Shown piece after piece: positions 26,920-34,550 of a stretch of DNA of 64,000 nucleotides. The position numbers and the translations under genes were made by a program. Where the stretch lies: NCBI GenBank assembly GCA_035566435.1, contig DATMRF010000050.1:1-64000 (forward strand). The letters are read 5' to 3'. The stretch's first letter is position 1. Every line of letters starts with the position of its first letter. The notes beneath the pieces are model-generated. The model did not search any database. It was given only the letters and a program-made list of their open reading frames with translations, and was not told where the DNA came from. The DNA is from DATMRF01 sp035566435. GTDB taxonomy: Bacteria > Verrucomicrobiota > Verrucomicrobiia > Limisphaerales > UBA8199.

Positions 26920-26993
26920 TGGTGGGCCCAGCAGGATTTGAACCCCCGACCAACCCCGGGAGCATTCGGGGCTGCTCTAGCCGCTGATCCGGA
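26920..26993 (-). pseudogene. Degenerate tandem copy of tRNA-Ile
   Basis: The 36 nt at 26920-26955, covering T arm, 3' acceptor strand and CCA, match 26994-27029 of the intact gene with two differences. The 5' part keeps only a D-arm trace (AGCGGCTAGAGCAG). The 5' acceptor strand (TCCGGAT) cannot pair with the 3' strand (TGGGCCC). The unit length of 74 bp equals that of the neighbouring tRNA gene, so this looks like a decayed tandem duplicate. Confidence 0.7.
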
Positions 26994-27069
26994 TGGTGGG
27001 CCCAGAGGGATTTGAACCCCCGACCAAGCGATTATGAGTCGCCTGCTCTAACCACTGAGCTATGGGCCC
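26994..27069 (-). tRNA. tRNA-Ile (CAT, lysidine type)
   Basis: Acceptor GGGCCCA pairs with TGGGCCC. The anticodon region GCGACTCATAATCGC and the flanking AGCAGGC and TTGGTCG match the minor isoleucine tRNA of E. coli almost exactly, not initiator or elongator tRNA-Met. CCA is encoded at 26994-26996. The anticodon C would need modification to lysidine by TilS to read AUA. Confidence 0.9.
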
Positions 27070-27184
27070 CGCCAGGAACGTCCGGAGACACCATTGACCT
27101 GCAGCGCGCGCCCGGCAAGCCTAAAACAACCGGGGTCGCTCCTTCTTCCTTGTTTTTATCCGCCGGGCTGATAGTACAGCCAGC

Positions 27185-27550
27185 GTGAATTCACACATCC
27201 TGTTCGTGGACGATGAGGCGCCAATCCGGGAATTGCTGTCGTTGTTTTTTCGCAAGAAAGGCCTCCAGGTCACGACGGCGACAACCGCGCAGCAAGCCAG
27301 GGAACTCGCGGCCAAGACTTCCTTCGATGTCGCGATCGTGGATGTGAACCTGGCCGGAGAGAACGGCCTGGAGCTGCTGGGCTTTTTCAAAACCAATCAG
27401 CCGCGCATGCCCGTGATTATTTTCACCGGGTTAACCGGCGAGGAGCTGGTGGATCAGGCCAAAGCGGCAGGCGCGGCCGGATTCATGCGCAAAACGGAGC
27501 CGCTCGGCGTGCTCTTTGACGAAGTTTCCAAACACCTGCCCAAAGCCTAA
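27185..27550 (+). CDS. Single-domain response regulator
   Basis: The GTG-started protein of 121 residues is one complete receiver domain: HILFVDDEAPI (acidic pair), VAIVDVNLAG (phosphoacceptor Asp), IIFTGL (Thr) and FMRKTEP (Lys). No output domain is attached, so it signals through a partner. No kinase is adjacent; the nearest, at 32458-33975, lacks its own phosphoacceptor His. Confidence 0.85.
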   Translation: MNSHILFVDDEAPIRELLSLFFRKKGLQVTTATTAQQARELAAKTSFDVAIVDVNLAGENGLELLGFFKTNQPRMPVIIFTGLTGEELVDQAKAAGAAGFMRKTEPLGVLFDEVSKHLPKA

Positions 27551-27559
27551 CTGACCTCT

Positions 27560-27594
27560 GATTACCGATTACTGATTACTGATTACTGATTGCC
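27560..27594. repeat. Five heptamer repeats of GATTACT
   Basis: GATTACC, three GATTACT and GATTGCC stand head to tail in the short convergent spacer between the receiver gene and the aminotransferase gene. Four more copies of the same unit occur at 34229-34256. Confidence 0.85.
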
Positions 27595-27656
27595 GGCAAC
27601 TCGCCCCAGCTATCAACCGTTAGCCGCCCTCTGCTCTCTGTTTGCGGCAAGCGAGT

Positions 27657-28832
27657 CTATTGGGCCAGGCCTCTCACGAATCGGTCGATCCGTTCCAACC
27701 CTTTTTCGAGATTCGCCATGCTGGTCGCGTAGCTCAGGCGGATGTAATCATCCGCGCCAAAAGCGATCCCCGGGACCGCAGCGACCTTTTCCGCTTCGAG
27801 CAACTTCGCGCAAAAGTCCGTGGAGTTCAGGCCGGTCTTGGAAATGTTCGGGAACAGGTAAAACGCGCCTTTGGCATTCACGCAGGACACCCCCGGGATG
27901 CTGTTGAGCTTTTGCCACGCGAACGTTCGCCGTCGGTTGAACTCAGCCAGCCAAATCTTCAAGTGGTCCTGCGGACCGGTGAGCGCGGCCACCGCGCCCT
28001 TTTGGGCGAAGGAAGTTGGATTGCTGGTGCTGTGACTCTGGATCGCGTCGATCGCCTTGGCAATCGGTTCCGGCGCGGCGCACCAGCCCAGGCGCCAGCC
28101 GGTCATGCTCCACGCCTTGGCGAAACCGTGAACAACGATCGTGTGTTCCAGGTGCGCCGGCGAGAAACTGGCGACGCTCTGGTGCACCGCGCCATCGTAA
28201 AGCAAGTGCTCGTAGATTTCATCGCTCATGATGAGCACGCCCTTGTCGACGCAGATGTCCCCCAGCACCTTGATCTCCGCAGGCGTGTAAACCGAGCCGG
28301 TCGGGTTGCTTGGCGAATTCAATACCAGCAGCCGCGTATGCGTGGTAATCGCCCGCCGCAAAGCCTCCGGCGTAAGTTTGAACTCGGTCTTGTCGCTCGT
28401 TTCGACAATCACCGGCTTCGCGCCCGCGAGCTTGACCATCTCCGGATAGCTCAGCCAATAGGGCGCCGGGATAATCACCTCGTCGCCCTCCTCGCACGTG
28501 GCGAGAATGACGTTGTAACAGGAATGCTTGCCGCCGCACGATACGATGACCTGCGATGGGTTGAATGTAAGCCCGTTCTCGCGCTTGTGTTTGTCGGCGA
28601 TGGCTTGGCGCAGCTCGGGAATGCCCGCCGCCGGCGTGTACTTCGTAAACCCGGCCGCCAGCGCCTTGGCGGCCGCGTCCTTAATGTGCTGTGGTGTGTC
28701 AAAATCCGGCTCGCCCGCGCCAAACCCGACGACGTCCTGCCCGTCGGCCTTCATCTGCTTGGCCTTCGAGTCGATGGCCAGGGTGAGCGAAGGCGACAGC
28801 GACGCAGCGCGGCGCGAGATCTTGTAATTCAT
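27657..28832 (-). CDS. Aspartate-type aminotransferase (class I/II, PLP)
   Basis: From the ATG at 28832 the protein has 391 residues and starts MNYKISRRAASLSPSLTLAI, typical of the AAT Ib subfamily. PLP-fold marks are VVGFGAGEPDFDTP, YTPAAGIPELRQAIA, LNSPSNPTGSVY, IMSDEIYEHLLY and the Schiff-base Lys in GFAKAWSMTGWRLGW. It most likely exchanges amino groups between aspartate or similar amino acids and 2-oxoglutarate. The 13 residues upstream in the longer frame are not family-like. The gene stands alone. Confidence 0.92.
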   Translation of the reverse strand: MNYKISRRAASLSPSLTLAIDSKAKQMKADGQDVVGFGAGEPDFDTPQHIKDAAAKALAAGFTKYTPAAGIPELRQAIADKHKRENGLTFNPSQVIVSCGGKHSCYNVILATCEEGDEVIIPAPYWLSYPEMVKLAGAKPVIVETSDKTEFKLTPEALRRAITTHTRLLVLNSPSNPTGSVYTPAEIKVLGDICVDKGVLIMSDEIYEHLLYDGAVHQSVASFSPAHLEHTIVVHGFAKAWSMTGWRLGWCAAPEPIAKAIDAIQSHSTSNPTSFAQKGAVAALTGPQDHLKIWLAEFNRRRTFAWQKLNSIPGVSCVNAKGAFYLFPNISKTGLNSTDFCAKLLEAEKVAAVPGIAFGADDYIRLSYATSMANLEKGLERIDRFVRGLAQ

Positions 28833-28932
28833 ATTGAAGGAGACAGATAACACCAGTCCGTCGGAGCGCAAGTGGGAAGTGCGAGCGCGGAAAATATGAG
28901 CATGACAAGAGCTCCCATCGCTGGTTCGGGGC

Positions 28933-29034
28933 GGGGACGGCCACGTCCCCGTCGGTTAGTCGAAGCCGAGTCAAGGACGGCCACGTCCCCGTCGGTTAGT
29001 GCAAGCCGAGCCAAAGACGGCCACGTCCCCGTCG
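28933..29034. repeat. Three 40-bp tandem repeats, each with a hairpin
   Basis: Units starting at 28935, 28975 and 29015 repeat at exactly 40 bp, the third partial. Each contains GGACG-GCCA-CGTCC, a perfect stem with a 4-nt loop (7 bp in the first unit). An inverted single copy lies at 29173-29187. The rest of the spacer 28833-29199 carries no gene. Confidence 0.85.
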
Positions 29035-29199
29035 TTTCGCAACCCAACGCATTCAGGGATCGCAGCTGGTCGGTCATGGAAGAGGCACACCATTCCAATC
29101 GTGCGGCTGCCCCGGAAACCACACCCCACGATTGAAATCGTGCGCCCCAGACCGCCTCCACCAAGGCATTACCGGGGACGTGGCCGTCTCCGCCCTCCA

Positions 29200-30120
29200 T
29201 TAATCCCAGCTCTGCCGATACCCGCTTTGCATCCGCCGGTAATCAGGCAGCTCAGCGTCAGGAACCGGCTGAATAGCGTCTTTTACCTGGACGATCTTGG
29301 GGACAACCCATTTCCAGTATTCCGCGTGGCCGTCGCCAAACGACAGGTTCGCGCCCTGGTTGTGCCGGTTGCCGGGAATGTCCCACCAGGTCCGCGGATC
29401 GCCAAACCACTGCTGATTCGGCATGCCGAAAGTCGCGTCGAAAATCTCGTCTTCGTGTACATCCAGAAACACCCAGAGTTTGGCCGGGTCAGGGTTCCTG
29501 ATCTGAGTGAATTTCTTGAAGCTCGGACTCTCAAAGGAGTAGGGATCCATGTCGGGCAGGCCATTAATGGAAAGGTTCATGTTGTAGCTGCGCCACCGCA
29601 GTTGGCCCAGCGCCGTGCCGTCGGGAGCCGTCACTGTCGAACGGTCGGCCGGACAATGGTAGATGGCCAGCGATGTGTTGTACGGGAAGAGCAAGGCATT
29701 CTGAATCCCCGCCGGGTCGGCATCATACGGCGCAATATTGGTGCACCAGGACGCCGCACTAGCCAGCATGGTCCCGGAGGTAATAAGCGCGATGGAATTG
29801 TTCGGGGGCAGAATGTCGTTGTAATCCAGAGCGTACAAGTGCCAGCAAGTCTCCAACTGTTTCAAATTGCTCAGGCAAGCCAAACTCACCGCGCGCGTCT
29901 TGCTCTTGGAAAGCGCTGGCAACAGCAACGCCGCCAGGATCGCGAGGATGGCAATAACCACTAGCAACTCGATCAGGGTAAACCCGGCACCGCGACCATC
30001 GAAGGGGCCAGAATCCGGCGCCGCGCAAGCCGCACCCCCGCGAGTTGAGGCGACTAGCCTGGGTATTCCACACCCCGCACGAAATGCCAACAGCCCGGAG
30101 CGCCGGCATGTTGCCGGCAT
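29200..30120 (-). CDS. Prepilin-like protein with H-X9-DG motif (second copy)
   Basis: The class III signal GFTLIELLVVIAILAILAAL marks a type IV pilin or pseudopilin-like N-terminus to be cut and methylated. The C-terminal HNQGANLSFGDG is the H-X9-DG motif of the family seen in planctomycetes and verrucomicrobia. The body is 45% or more similar by eye to the upstream copy at 30189-31040. The start is uncertain: the nearest ATG (30120) leaves an unusual 45-residue leader and lies inside a repeat hairpin. Longer frames up to 30336 would overlap the upstream gene. Function in secretion or surface filaments is inferred. Confidence 0.8.
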   Translation of the reverse strand: MPATCRRSGLLAFRAGCGIPRLVASTRGGAACAAPDSGPFDGRGAGFTLIELLVVIAILAILAALLLPALSKSKTRAVSLACLSNLKQLETCWHLYALDYNDILPPNNSIALITSGTMLASAASWCTNIAPYDADPAGIQNALLFPYNTSLAIYHCPADRSTVTAPDGTALGQLRWRSYNMNLSINGLPDMDPYSFESPSFKKFTQIRNPDPAKLWVFLDVHEDEIFDATFGMPNQQWFGDPRTWWDIPGNRHNQGANLSFGDGHAEYWKWVVPKIVQVKDAIQPVPDAELPDYRRMQSGYRQSWD

Positions 30121-30162
30121 AGGCTGTTCGGGGCGAGTAAGCCCAGAAAATGCCGGCGCTCC
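30097..30162. repeat. Inverted repeat with 13-bp arms (GGAGCGCCGGCAT)
   Basis: GGAGCGCCGGCAT at 30097-30109 is the exact reverse complement of 30150-30162. A smaller hairpin, GCCGGCA-TGT-TGCCGGC, is nested in the left arm. It spans the probable start codon of the second prepilin-like gene. Confidence 0.85.
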
Positions 30163-30188
30163 GCCCTGGGAAGTCCGAAATCTCCCGT

Positions 30189-31040
30189 CTAGTTGTCCGT
30201 CCATTTCCGCATGGCGCTTTGGACGCGCAGATAATCGGGCATCTCGTCCGTTGTGGGAGGCTGGCCGAGATATTGGAAAACCTTCGGGGCCTTCCATCGC
30301 CAGCGCTCCACATGGCCATCGGCAAACGACAAACACGCGCCCTGGTTATGCCGGTCGGCTGGCATGTCGAACCACGTAGCCATATAGTACGGTATGCCCA
30401 CAGGGTCTCCAAACTGAGCGTCGAGCAACGAATCCGGATGCTCGTCGATAAACACGAAAAGTTGGCTCGGCGTCGGCGCCCGGATTAAGGTAAACATTTT
30501 CCACGACGGGAGCAGCGCGAGCAGGCCAGAAGGGTCGGGAAACTCAGGGTACCCATTCACCGACTGGCTCATGTTGTAACTACGATTTCGAAGCTGCGAA
30601 AGCGGCTCGCCAGCTGCGTCCTCCACCTTCGAGCGGTCCGCCGGGCAGTGGTAGATTGCAACGGACCGGTTATACGGGAACAAAACGCCACTCTCCAAAT
30701 CCACGGTGTTCGTATCCGTTCGCGCATGATCGGGACACCAGGACACCCCGCTGGACAGCGGGCCGGATTCCACGCCGTTAACGAACCCCATGATCGAATT
30801 GTTCGGCGGCAATATGTCGCGGTTATCCGTCGCATAGAGATGGAAACAAACCTCCAACTGCTTCAAATTGTTCAGGCAGCCGGTAGTCATTGCTTTCTCT
30901 TTGGCCTTGGACAGCGCCGGCAACAGCATCGCCGCAAGAATGGCGATAATGGCGATAACCACCAGCAACTCGATCAGGGTGAATGCACCGACTCGGCCCC
31001 GGTTCGGCGAACTTCTGCCCGGCAAAGCTAATCGTTGCAT
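30189..31040 (-). CDS. Prepilin-like protein with H-X9-DG motif (first copy)
   Basis: The 283-residue protein has a short 18-residue leader before AFTLIELLVVIAIIAILAAM, the prepilin-type cleavage and helix region. Conserved family positions follow: LNNLKQLEVCFHLYATDNRD, ILPPNNSI, YHCPADRS and RSYNMS. The H-X9-DG signature (HNQGACLSFADG) comes near the end. It is probably a pseudopilin-like surface or secretion component. A 16-bp perfect palindrome lies 18-33 nt before its ATG. The downstream paralogue begins 68 nt after its stop, so they likely form one unit. Confidence 0.88.
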   Translation of the reverse strand: MQRLALPGRSSPNRGRVGAFTLIELLVVIAIIAILAAMLLPALSKAKEKAMTTGCLNNLKQLEVCFHLYATDNRDILPPNNSIMGFVNGVESGPLSSGVSWCPDHARTDTNTVDLESGVLFPYNRSVAIYHCPADRSKVEDAAGEPLSQLRNRSYNMSQSVNGYPEFPDPSGLLALLPSWKMFTLIRAPTPSQLFVFIDEHPDSLLDAQFGDPVGIPYYMATWFDMPADRHNQGACLSFADGHVERWRWKAPKVFQYLGQPPTTDEMPDYLRVQSAMRKWTDN

Positions 31041-31057
31041 AGTGCCAGTCTTATAAG

Positions 31058-31073
31058 GTCAACTATAGTTGAC
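31058..31073. promoter_or_regulatory. 16-bp perfect palindrome before prepilin genes
   Basis: GTCAACTATAGTTGAC is a perfect palindrome just upstream of the minus-strand prepilin gene, in promoter range. It is a candidate operator for a dimeric regulator. The rest of the spacer to 31194 contains GGGAGGGC/AGCGTCCCT repeat words of unknown role. Confidence 0.5.
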
Positions 31074-31194
31074 GATTCGGACTTCTGCCACCGGAAATTT
31101 CCCAGGCACCCCGGGAGGGCGAGCCACCTCGGGAGGGCTAGCGTCCCTGCGAGCCTTTATCGTTTAGCCTTCAACCTTCGGCTTTTCCGCTCGC

Positions 31195-31746
31195 CTACCA
31201 CTTAGGGTCCTTGCCGGTTTCCAGCTTTTTCGCAACATTGCTCAGCCCCAACACGATCATGTCCGCCTCTTCACGGCTGGCATCGGGTGTGAACGCGAGC
31301 AGCCCATCGGTGATGTGAGTCGCTATCCTCGGTGCAGCCAGCCATCGGCCCTGGTTTAACGTTTCGTCAGGCGGCGTGCGAAACTGACTAAAGATCGCCA
31401 GGTGCCGCCCGGGATTTGCAGAAGTGTATTGCTCCAGCAGCATTGCCCCTTCGTGGTCGAGCTGAACCTGCAGCACGAAACCGCCGAGGACGTCCACCAC
31501 TTTCGCCTCCTTCACGTGCGCCTCGACCAGGAAGGGGGCTTTCTCGACCGTGAGTTTCACCGGGTTGTCGCGGCCGATGGTGACCTCCTGGCTTCGCCCC
31601 ATCGGGTCAGGGCGGGCCTCAAGATGAACCTTGAAGGTGGCAAGCACCTTCTTCCGCTTGCTCTCCTCCGTTTTGCAGCCACAAACACACACGAGCGCGA
31701 CTGCCGCCGCCAAATAGATGTTGAATGGACCCCAACGGCTCTTCAT
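31195..31746 (-). CDS. Lipoprotein with SecD P1-like domain
   Basis: The 183-residue protein starts with a lipoprotein signal (hydrophobic stretch ending VCVCGC, Cys at about 24 as the lipidation site). The following domain (VEKAPFLVEAHVKEAKVVDV, then VQLDHEGAMLLEQYTSANPG and HLAIFSQ) resembles the first periplasmic domain of SecD/SecF translocase proteins, without the membrane helices of those proteins. It would be anchored in a membrane facing the periplasm. No translocase gene is near, so its role is open. The ATG at 31746 is 44 nt from the divergent small gene at 31791. Confidence 0.65.
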   Translation of the reverse strand: MKSRWGPFNIYLAAAVALVCVCGCKTEESKRKKVLATFKVHLEARPDPMGRSQEVTIGRDNPVKLTVEKAPFLVEAHVKEAKVVDVLGGFVLQVQLDHEGAMLLEQYTSANPGRHLAIFSQFRTPPDETLNQGRWLAAPRIATHITDGLLAFTPDASREEADMIVLGLSNVAKKLETGKDPKW

Positions 31747-31790
31747 AGTGGGCTAAACAATCGAATCGCTTTATTAAAGTAAAGACCTAT

Positions 31791-31922
31791 ATGAGCAAGC
31801 AATCCAACAAAGTCCAGAAACGCCAGCGCCGGAGGAGCTATTTGAAGCGAAGAAACGTCGCCGCTAAAGCGAAAGCCGCTAAGCTCGCACCCGCCGCCCC
31901 CAAAGCCGAAGTCGCCGCCTGA
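31791..31922 (+). CDS. Small basic 43-residue protein
   Basis: The frame gives MSKQSNKVQKRQRRRSYLKR followed by an Ala/Lys-rich tail and a stop at 31920-31922. The strongly basic N-terminus and the sharp Ala/Pro-rich end look like a real small nucleic-acid-binding protein. I recall similar short basic proteins in verrucomicrobial genomes annotated only as hypothetical. An A/T-rich leader (TTTATTAAAGTAAAGACC) precedes the ATG. Coding status is likely but not certain at this length. Confidence 0.6.
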   Translation: MSKQSNKVQKRQRRRSYLKRRNVAAKAKAAKLAPAAPKAEVAA

Positions 31923-32173
31923 GCCGTAACGATGCCAACAGGTTCTCACGCAACCGTGCAGCGGCGCAAACGCGGGAACCGGGTTTAACGGCAGACAAGA
32001 GGCTCACCTTTCAGGCACCTCAGCGGACCCACTCTTCGGCGTCGCATTCCCCAGACCCTTTGCCCCGCTAGCGAAAGATTAGAACCAACATGTTGGTCGC
32101 AACGACGGAAGGATATTGACGCCCAACCGGTTGCGAAGCCTCTTCTTCCAAGCGCAGTCTCGGAAAAAGTGTG

Positions 32174-32316
32174 TAGTGCTATCCCCAAGGATGAAGCAAT
32201 TCGAGCAAGATTCTTCTAATCGTAAGTGTTTGGGTTCTCTGCGCTCATCGCGGCTCGGCGGTTTATCTGTTCAGAGGATTTGGTTGCGGCTCGACCACTC
32301 TATGCCCTTGCGTTCA
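32174..32316 (+). repeat. Dispersed intergenic repeat, copy B (about 140 bp)
   Basis: This stretch is the plus-strand counterpart of 16614-16754. It fills the middle of the gene-free spacer 31923-32457, in which I see no gene or RNA. Confidence 0.75.
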
Positions 32317-32457
32317 GGATTTCGACTGAACAGATAGGACTGAGCAGACCTGCAATTCGTCGTCTGTGGTTCAACCCCCGTTTTTGACCCGCTTCATCGG
32401 CTGCCCTTTTCGTGCCCTTCCGCGGCTACTCCGTCCTCATCCGTGGTTCACTTTTCC

Positions 32458-33975
32458 TCACCCCCGCGCCAGCGCGGTCGCCGCGCAAGGAAAGAAAGCG
32501 TGAAATTTCGAGCCAGTGCCGGCGTGGGTATTGACCTCGATCCAGCCCGACTGCTGCTTCATCAAACCGTGAACCGTCGCCAAACCTAGGCCTGTCGCTT
32601 TCGCGGGGTCTTTTGTCGTAAAAAACGGCTCGAACAGTCGCGCCTGAACTTCGGGAGTCATCCCGCAGCCGGTGTCCGCCACGGTCAGGCAAACAAACGC
32701 GCCCGGACGCGCATCTTCGTGTCCGCGGGCGCGGGCCTCGTCGATCAGCACCGGGGCCGTGCACAGCGTGAGCGTGCCGCCTGCAGGCATGGCATCGCGC
32801 GCGTTCAAAACGAGGTGGTGAAGCACCTGCTCGACCAATGCCGGGTCCGCTGCAATCGGAGGCAGGCCCGCCCAGCAGAGCTTCTCCACGGTGATGTTGC
32901 CGCCGGCGAGGCGGCCGAGACTCCCGTTTTGGTTCTCGATCAGCTGGTTCAAGTCCAGCGACTGAGCCCGCATCGGATGACGGCGGACCAGCGCGAGCAA
33001 CTGCCGGGTGAGCCCGGCCGCGCACGCAGCCGTGGCGGCGATGCGCCGCAGCGGGACGGCCGACGCCGGGTCCTGACACCGCTGCGCCAGCACGCTCGCA
33101 TCACCCTCAATCGCGCTGACCAGCCGGCTGAAATTATCAGCTACGCCGCCGGCGAGCTGGGTCGTGACTGCCATCTTTTGCGAATGCAGCGACTGTTTTT
33201 GCAGCAACCGCTGCGCGCTGATATCGCTGGCCAGCACCAGCCTCGCCGAGCACTCGGCATAATGAAGATCCAGGGCGGCGATTTCCACCTCCATCACCGT
33301 TCCGTCCTTCCTGACATGCCGGCGCACCGCCCGCGGCTGAACGTTGTTCGTGGGTTTGGCAGAGTCGGCGGCGAAACCGTCCGCTTCTGAGGGATGGCAC
33401 AGTTCTTTGGCCGTCATCTCCCTGAACTCCGCGCTCGTAAAACCATAATACCGCAGCGCCGACGCGTTGTAGGCGAGAAACCTGAAAGTGAGCCGATCAT
33501 AAATCCACATCGGCTGCGGGTTCTCGTCAAAGAGAAACCGATACTGCTCTTTGGACTTTTTGAGTTCCGCCTCACCCTGTTTGCGCAGCGAGATTTCCTG
33601 CTGCAATTCCTCGTTCGCTTTGTCCAACTCAGCGGTTCGCTCCCGGACTTTAACCTCAAGTTCCCCCCGCAGACGCTTCTCCTCGTGCTCCACCCGCACG
33701 CGCTCCCTGAAAAAGATATCGATATGCACCATCCCGATCAGCAGCAGCACCGGGATCAGAAGGTTAAGCAAGTTAATGGTCAGCTCCGGGTCAATGCCGA
33801 ACCCGACCGGATGCCAGGCGCGCATCACCTGCAAAACCGCCAGCAAAGTAAACGTGGCGAAAAGCGTCCAGCCAACCCGCTGCATCCCGAAAGCCCGGCT
33901 CAGCCGAATCGCGTATGGGGGTATGAGACAGGCCACCAACCCGATCAACACGGTATAACTCGATGGATTCCTCAT
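32458..33975 (-). CDS. PAS sensor histidine kinase lacking its phospho-His
   Basis: From the ATG at 33975 the protein has 505 residues. Three hydrophobic segments (about 5-100) are followed by a coiled coil (RVEHEEKRLRGELEVKVRER), a PAS domain (about 150-270) and a kinase core. The ATPase boxes are intact: N box HHLVLNARDAMPAGG, G1 VADTGCGMT, F LFEPFFTT, G2 TGLGLATVHG. The dimerisation helix reads QLAGGVADNFSRL where relatives read QLAGGVAHDFNNL, so the phosphoacceptor His is Asp. It may act as a phosphatase, regulator or pseudokinase. No response regulator is adjacent. Confidence 0.88.
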   Translation of the reverse strand: MRNPSSYTVLIGLVACLIPPYAIRLSRAFGMQRVGWTLFATFTLLAVLQVMRAWHPVGFGIDPELTINLLNLLIPVLLLIGMVHIDIFFRERVRVEHEEKRLRGELEVKVRERTAELDKANEELQQEISLRKQGEAELKKSKEQYRFLFDENPQPMWIYDRLTFRFLAYNASALRYYGFTSAEFREMTAKELCHPSEADGFAADSAKPTNNVQPRAVRRHVRKDGTVMEVEIAALDLHYAECSARLVLASDISAQRLLQKQSLHSQKMAVTTQLAGGVADNFSRLVSAIEGDASVLAQRCQDPASAVPLRRIAATAACAAGLTRQLLALVRRHPMRAQSLDLNQLIENQNGSLGRLAGGNITVEKLCWAGLPPIAADPALVEQVLHHLVLNARDAMPAGGTLTLCTAPVLIDEARARGHEDARPGAFVCLTVADTGCGMTPEVQARLFEPFFTTKDPAKATGLGLATVHGLMKQQSGWIEVNTHAGTGSKFHAFFPCAATALARG

Positions 33976-34182
33976 CGCCGGTCTCCCCCGGTGGCGCACG
34001 CCAAAACCACTCGACGCAGCCCATGTCTCGGAATGATGCAACCCTCGTTGCCTATTGAGACAGCTTGCTGCTCGGTCGTCCGCGCCCGGATTCGGCTTGC
34101 GCGGCATTCTTCTAACCCGGTCATCGCCCCTATCTTAAGCAGATGTCGGGCCACACCCGGATTCCCCCGCCCTCCTCCTCGC

Positions 34183-34208
34183 CCTCGTCCTCGTCCTCGT
34201 AATCGATC
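34183..34208. repeat. Dispersed spacer repeat, copy 2 (CTCGTCCTCGTAATCGATC)
   Basis: It shares its last 19 nt with the copy at 14721-14749 and has extra CGTCCT units before them. It lies in the gene-free divergent spacer 33976-34550. Confidence 0.7.
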
Positions 34209-34228
34209 CGCTGCCAATGCCAACGGCT

Positions 34229-34256
34229 GATTACTGATTACTGATTACTGATGACT
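34229..34256. repeat. Four heptamer repeats of GATTACT
   Basis: Three GATTACT and one GATGACT stand head to tail, the same unit as at 27560-27594. The spacer continues to 34550 without a gene; TATATT at 34534 may be the -10 box of the next gene. Confidence 0.85.
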
Positions 34257-34550
34257 ACCCCCTCCGCCTTTGGACCTTGGACTGTGGGACCGTCATCCCC
34301 GGGTCATCAAACACGGCCCCTCGCCGACCGCCTGCCGACGATCCTCCCTCTCTCCTTGGGAGAAGGCCGGGGTGGGGAATTGCCTTCCTGTCCCGGGTCT
34401 CTGACATCTCCCAAGCGCACGTTTTTCGCCAATCAAAAATCAAAAATACCCTGACTCAGCCTCCCGTGGAGTACGGAACCCCTCTCCGTGTATCTATGGC
34501 TAAATCCCCTCGACGCCGAACGCAAAAATTGCTTATATTGAATCAGCAGA

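Noticed and set aside
26994..27069. Reading the CAT-anticodon tRNA as tRNA-Met
   Set aside because: Anticodon stem, D arm and variable region follow the minor isoleucine tRNA that carries lysidine, not the methionine tRNAs.
27642..28850. 402-residue open frame on the plus strand
   Set aside because: Shadow of the aminotransferase gene, Arg-rich and of no family.
28933..29034. CRISPR-like appearance of the 40-bp tandem units
   Set aside because: There are no unique spacers; the units are directly adjacent, each contains a hairpin, and no cas genes are present.
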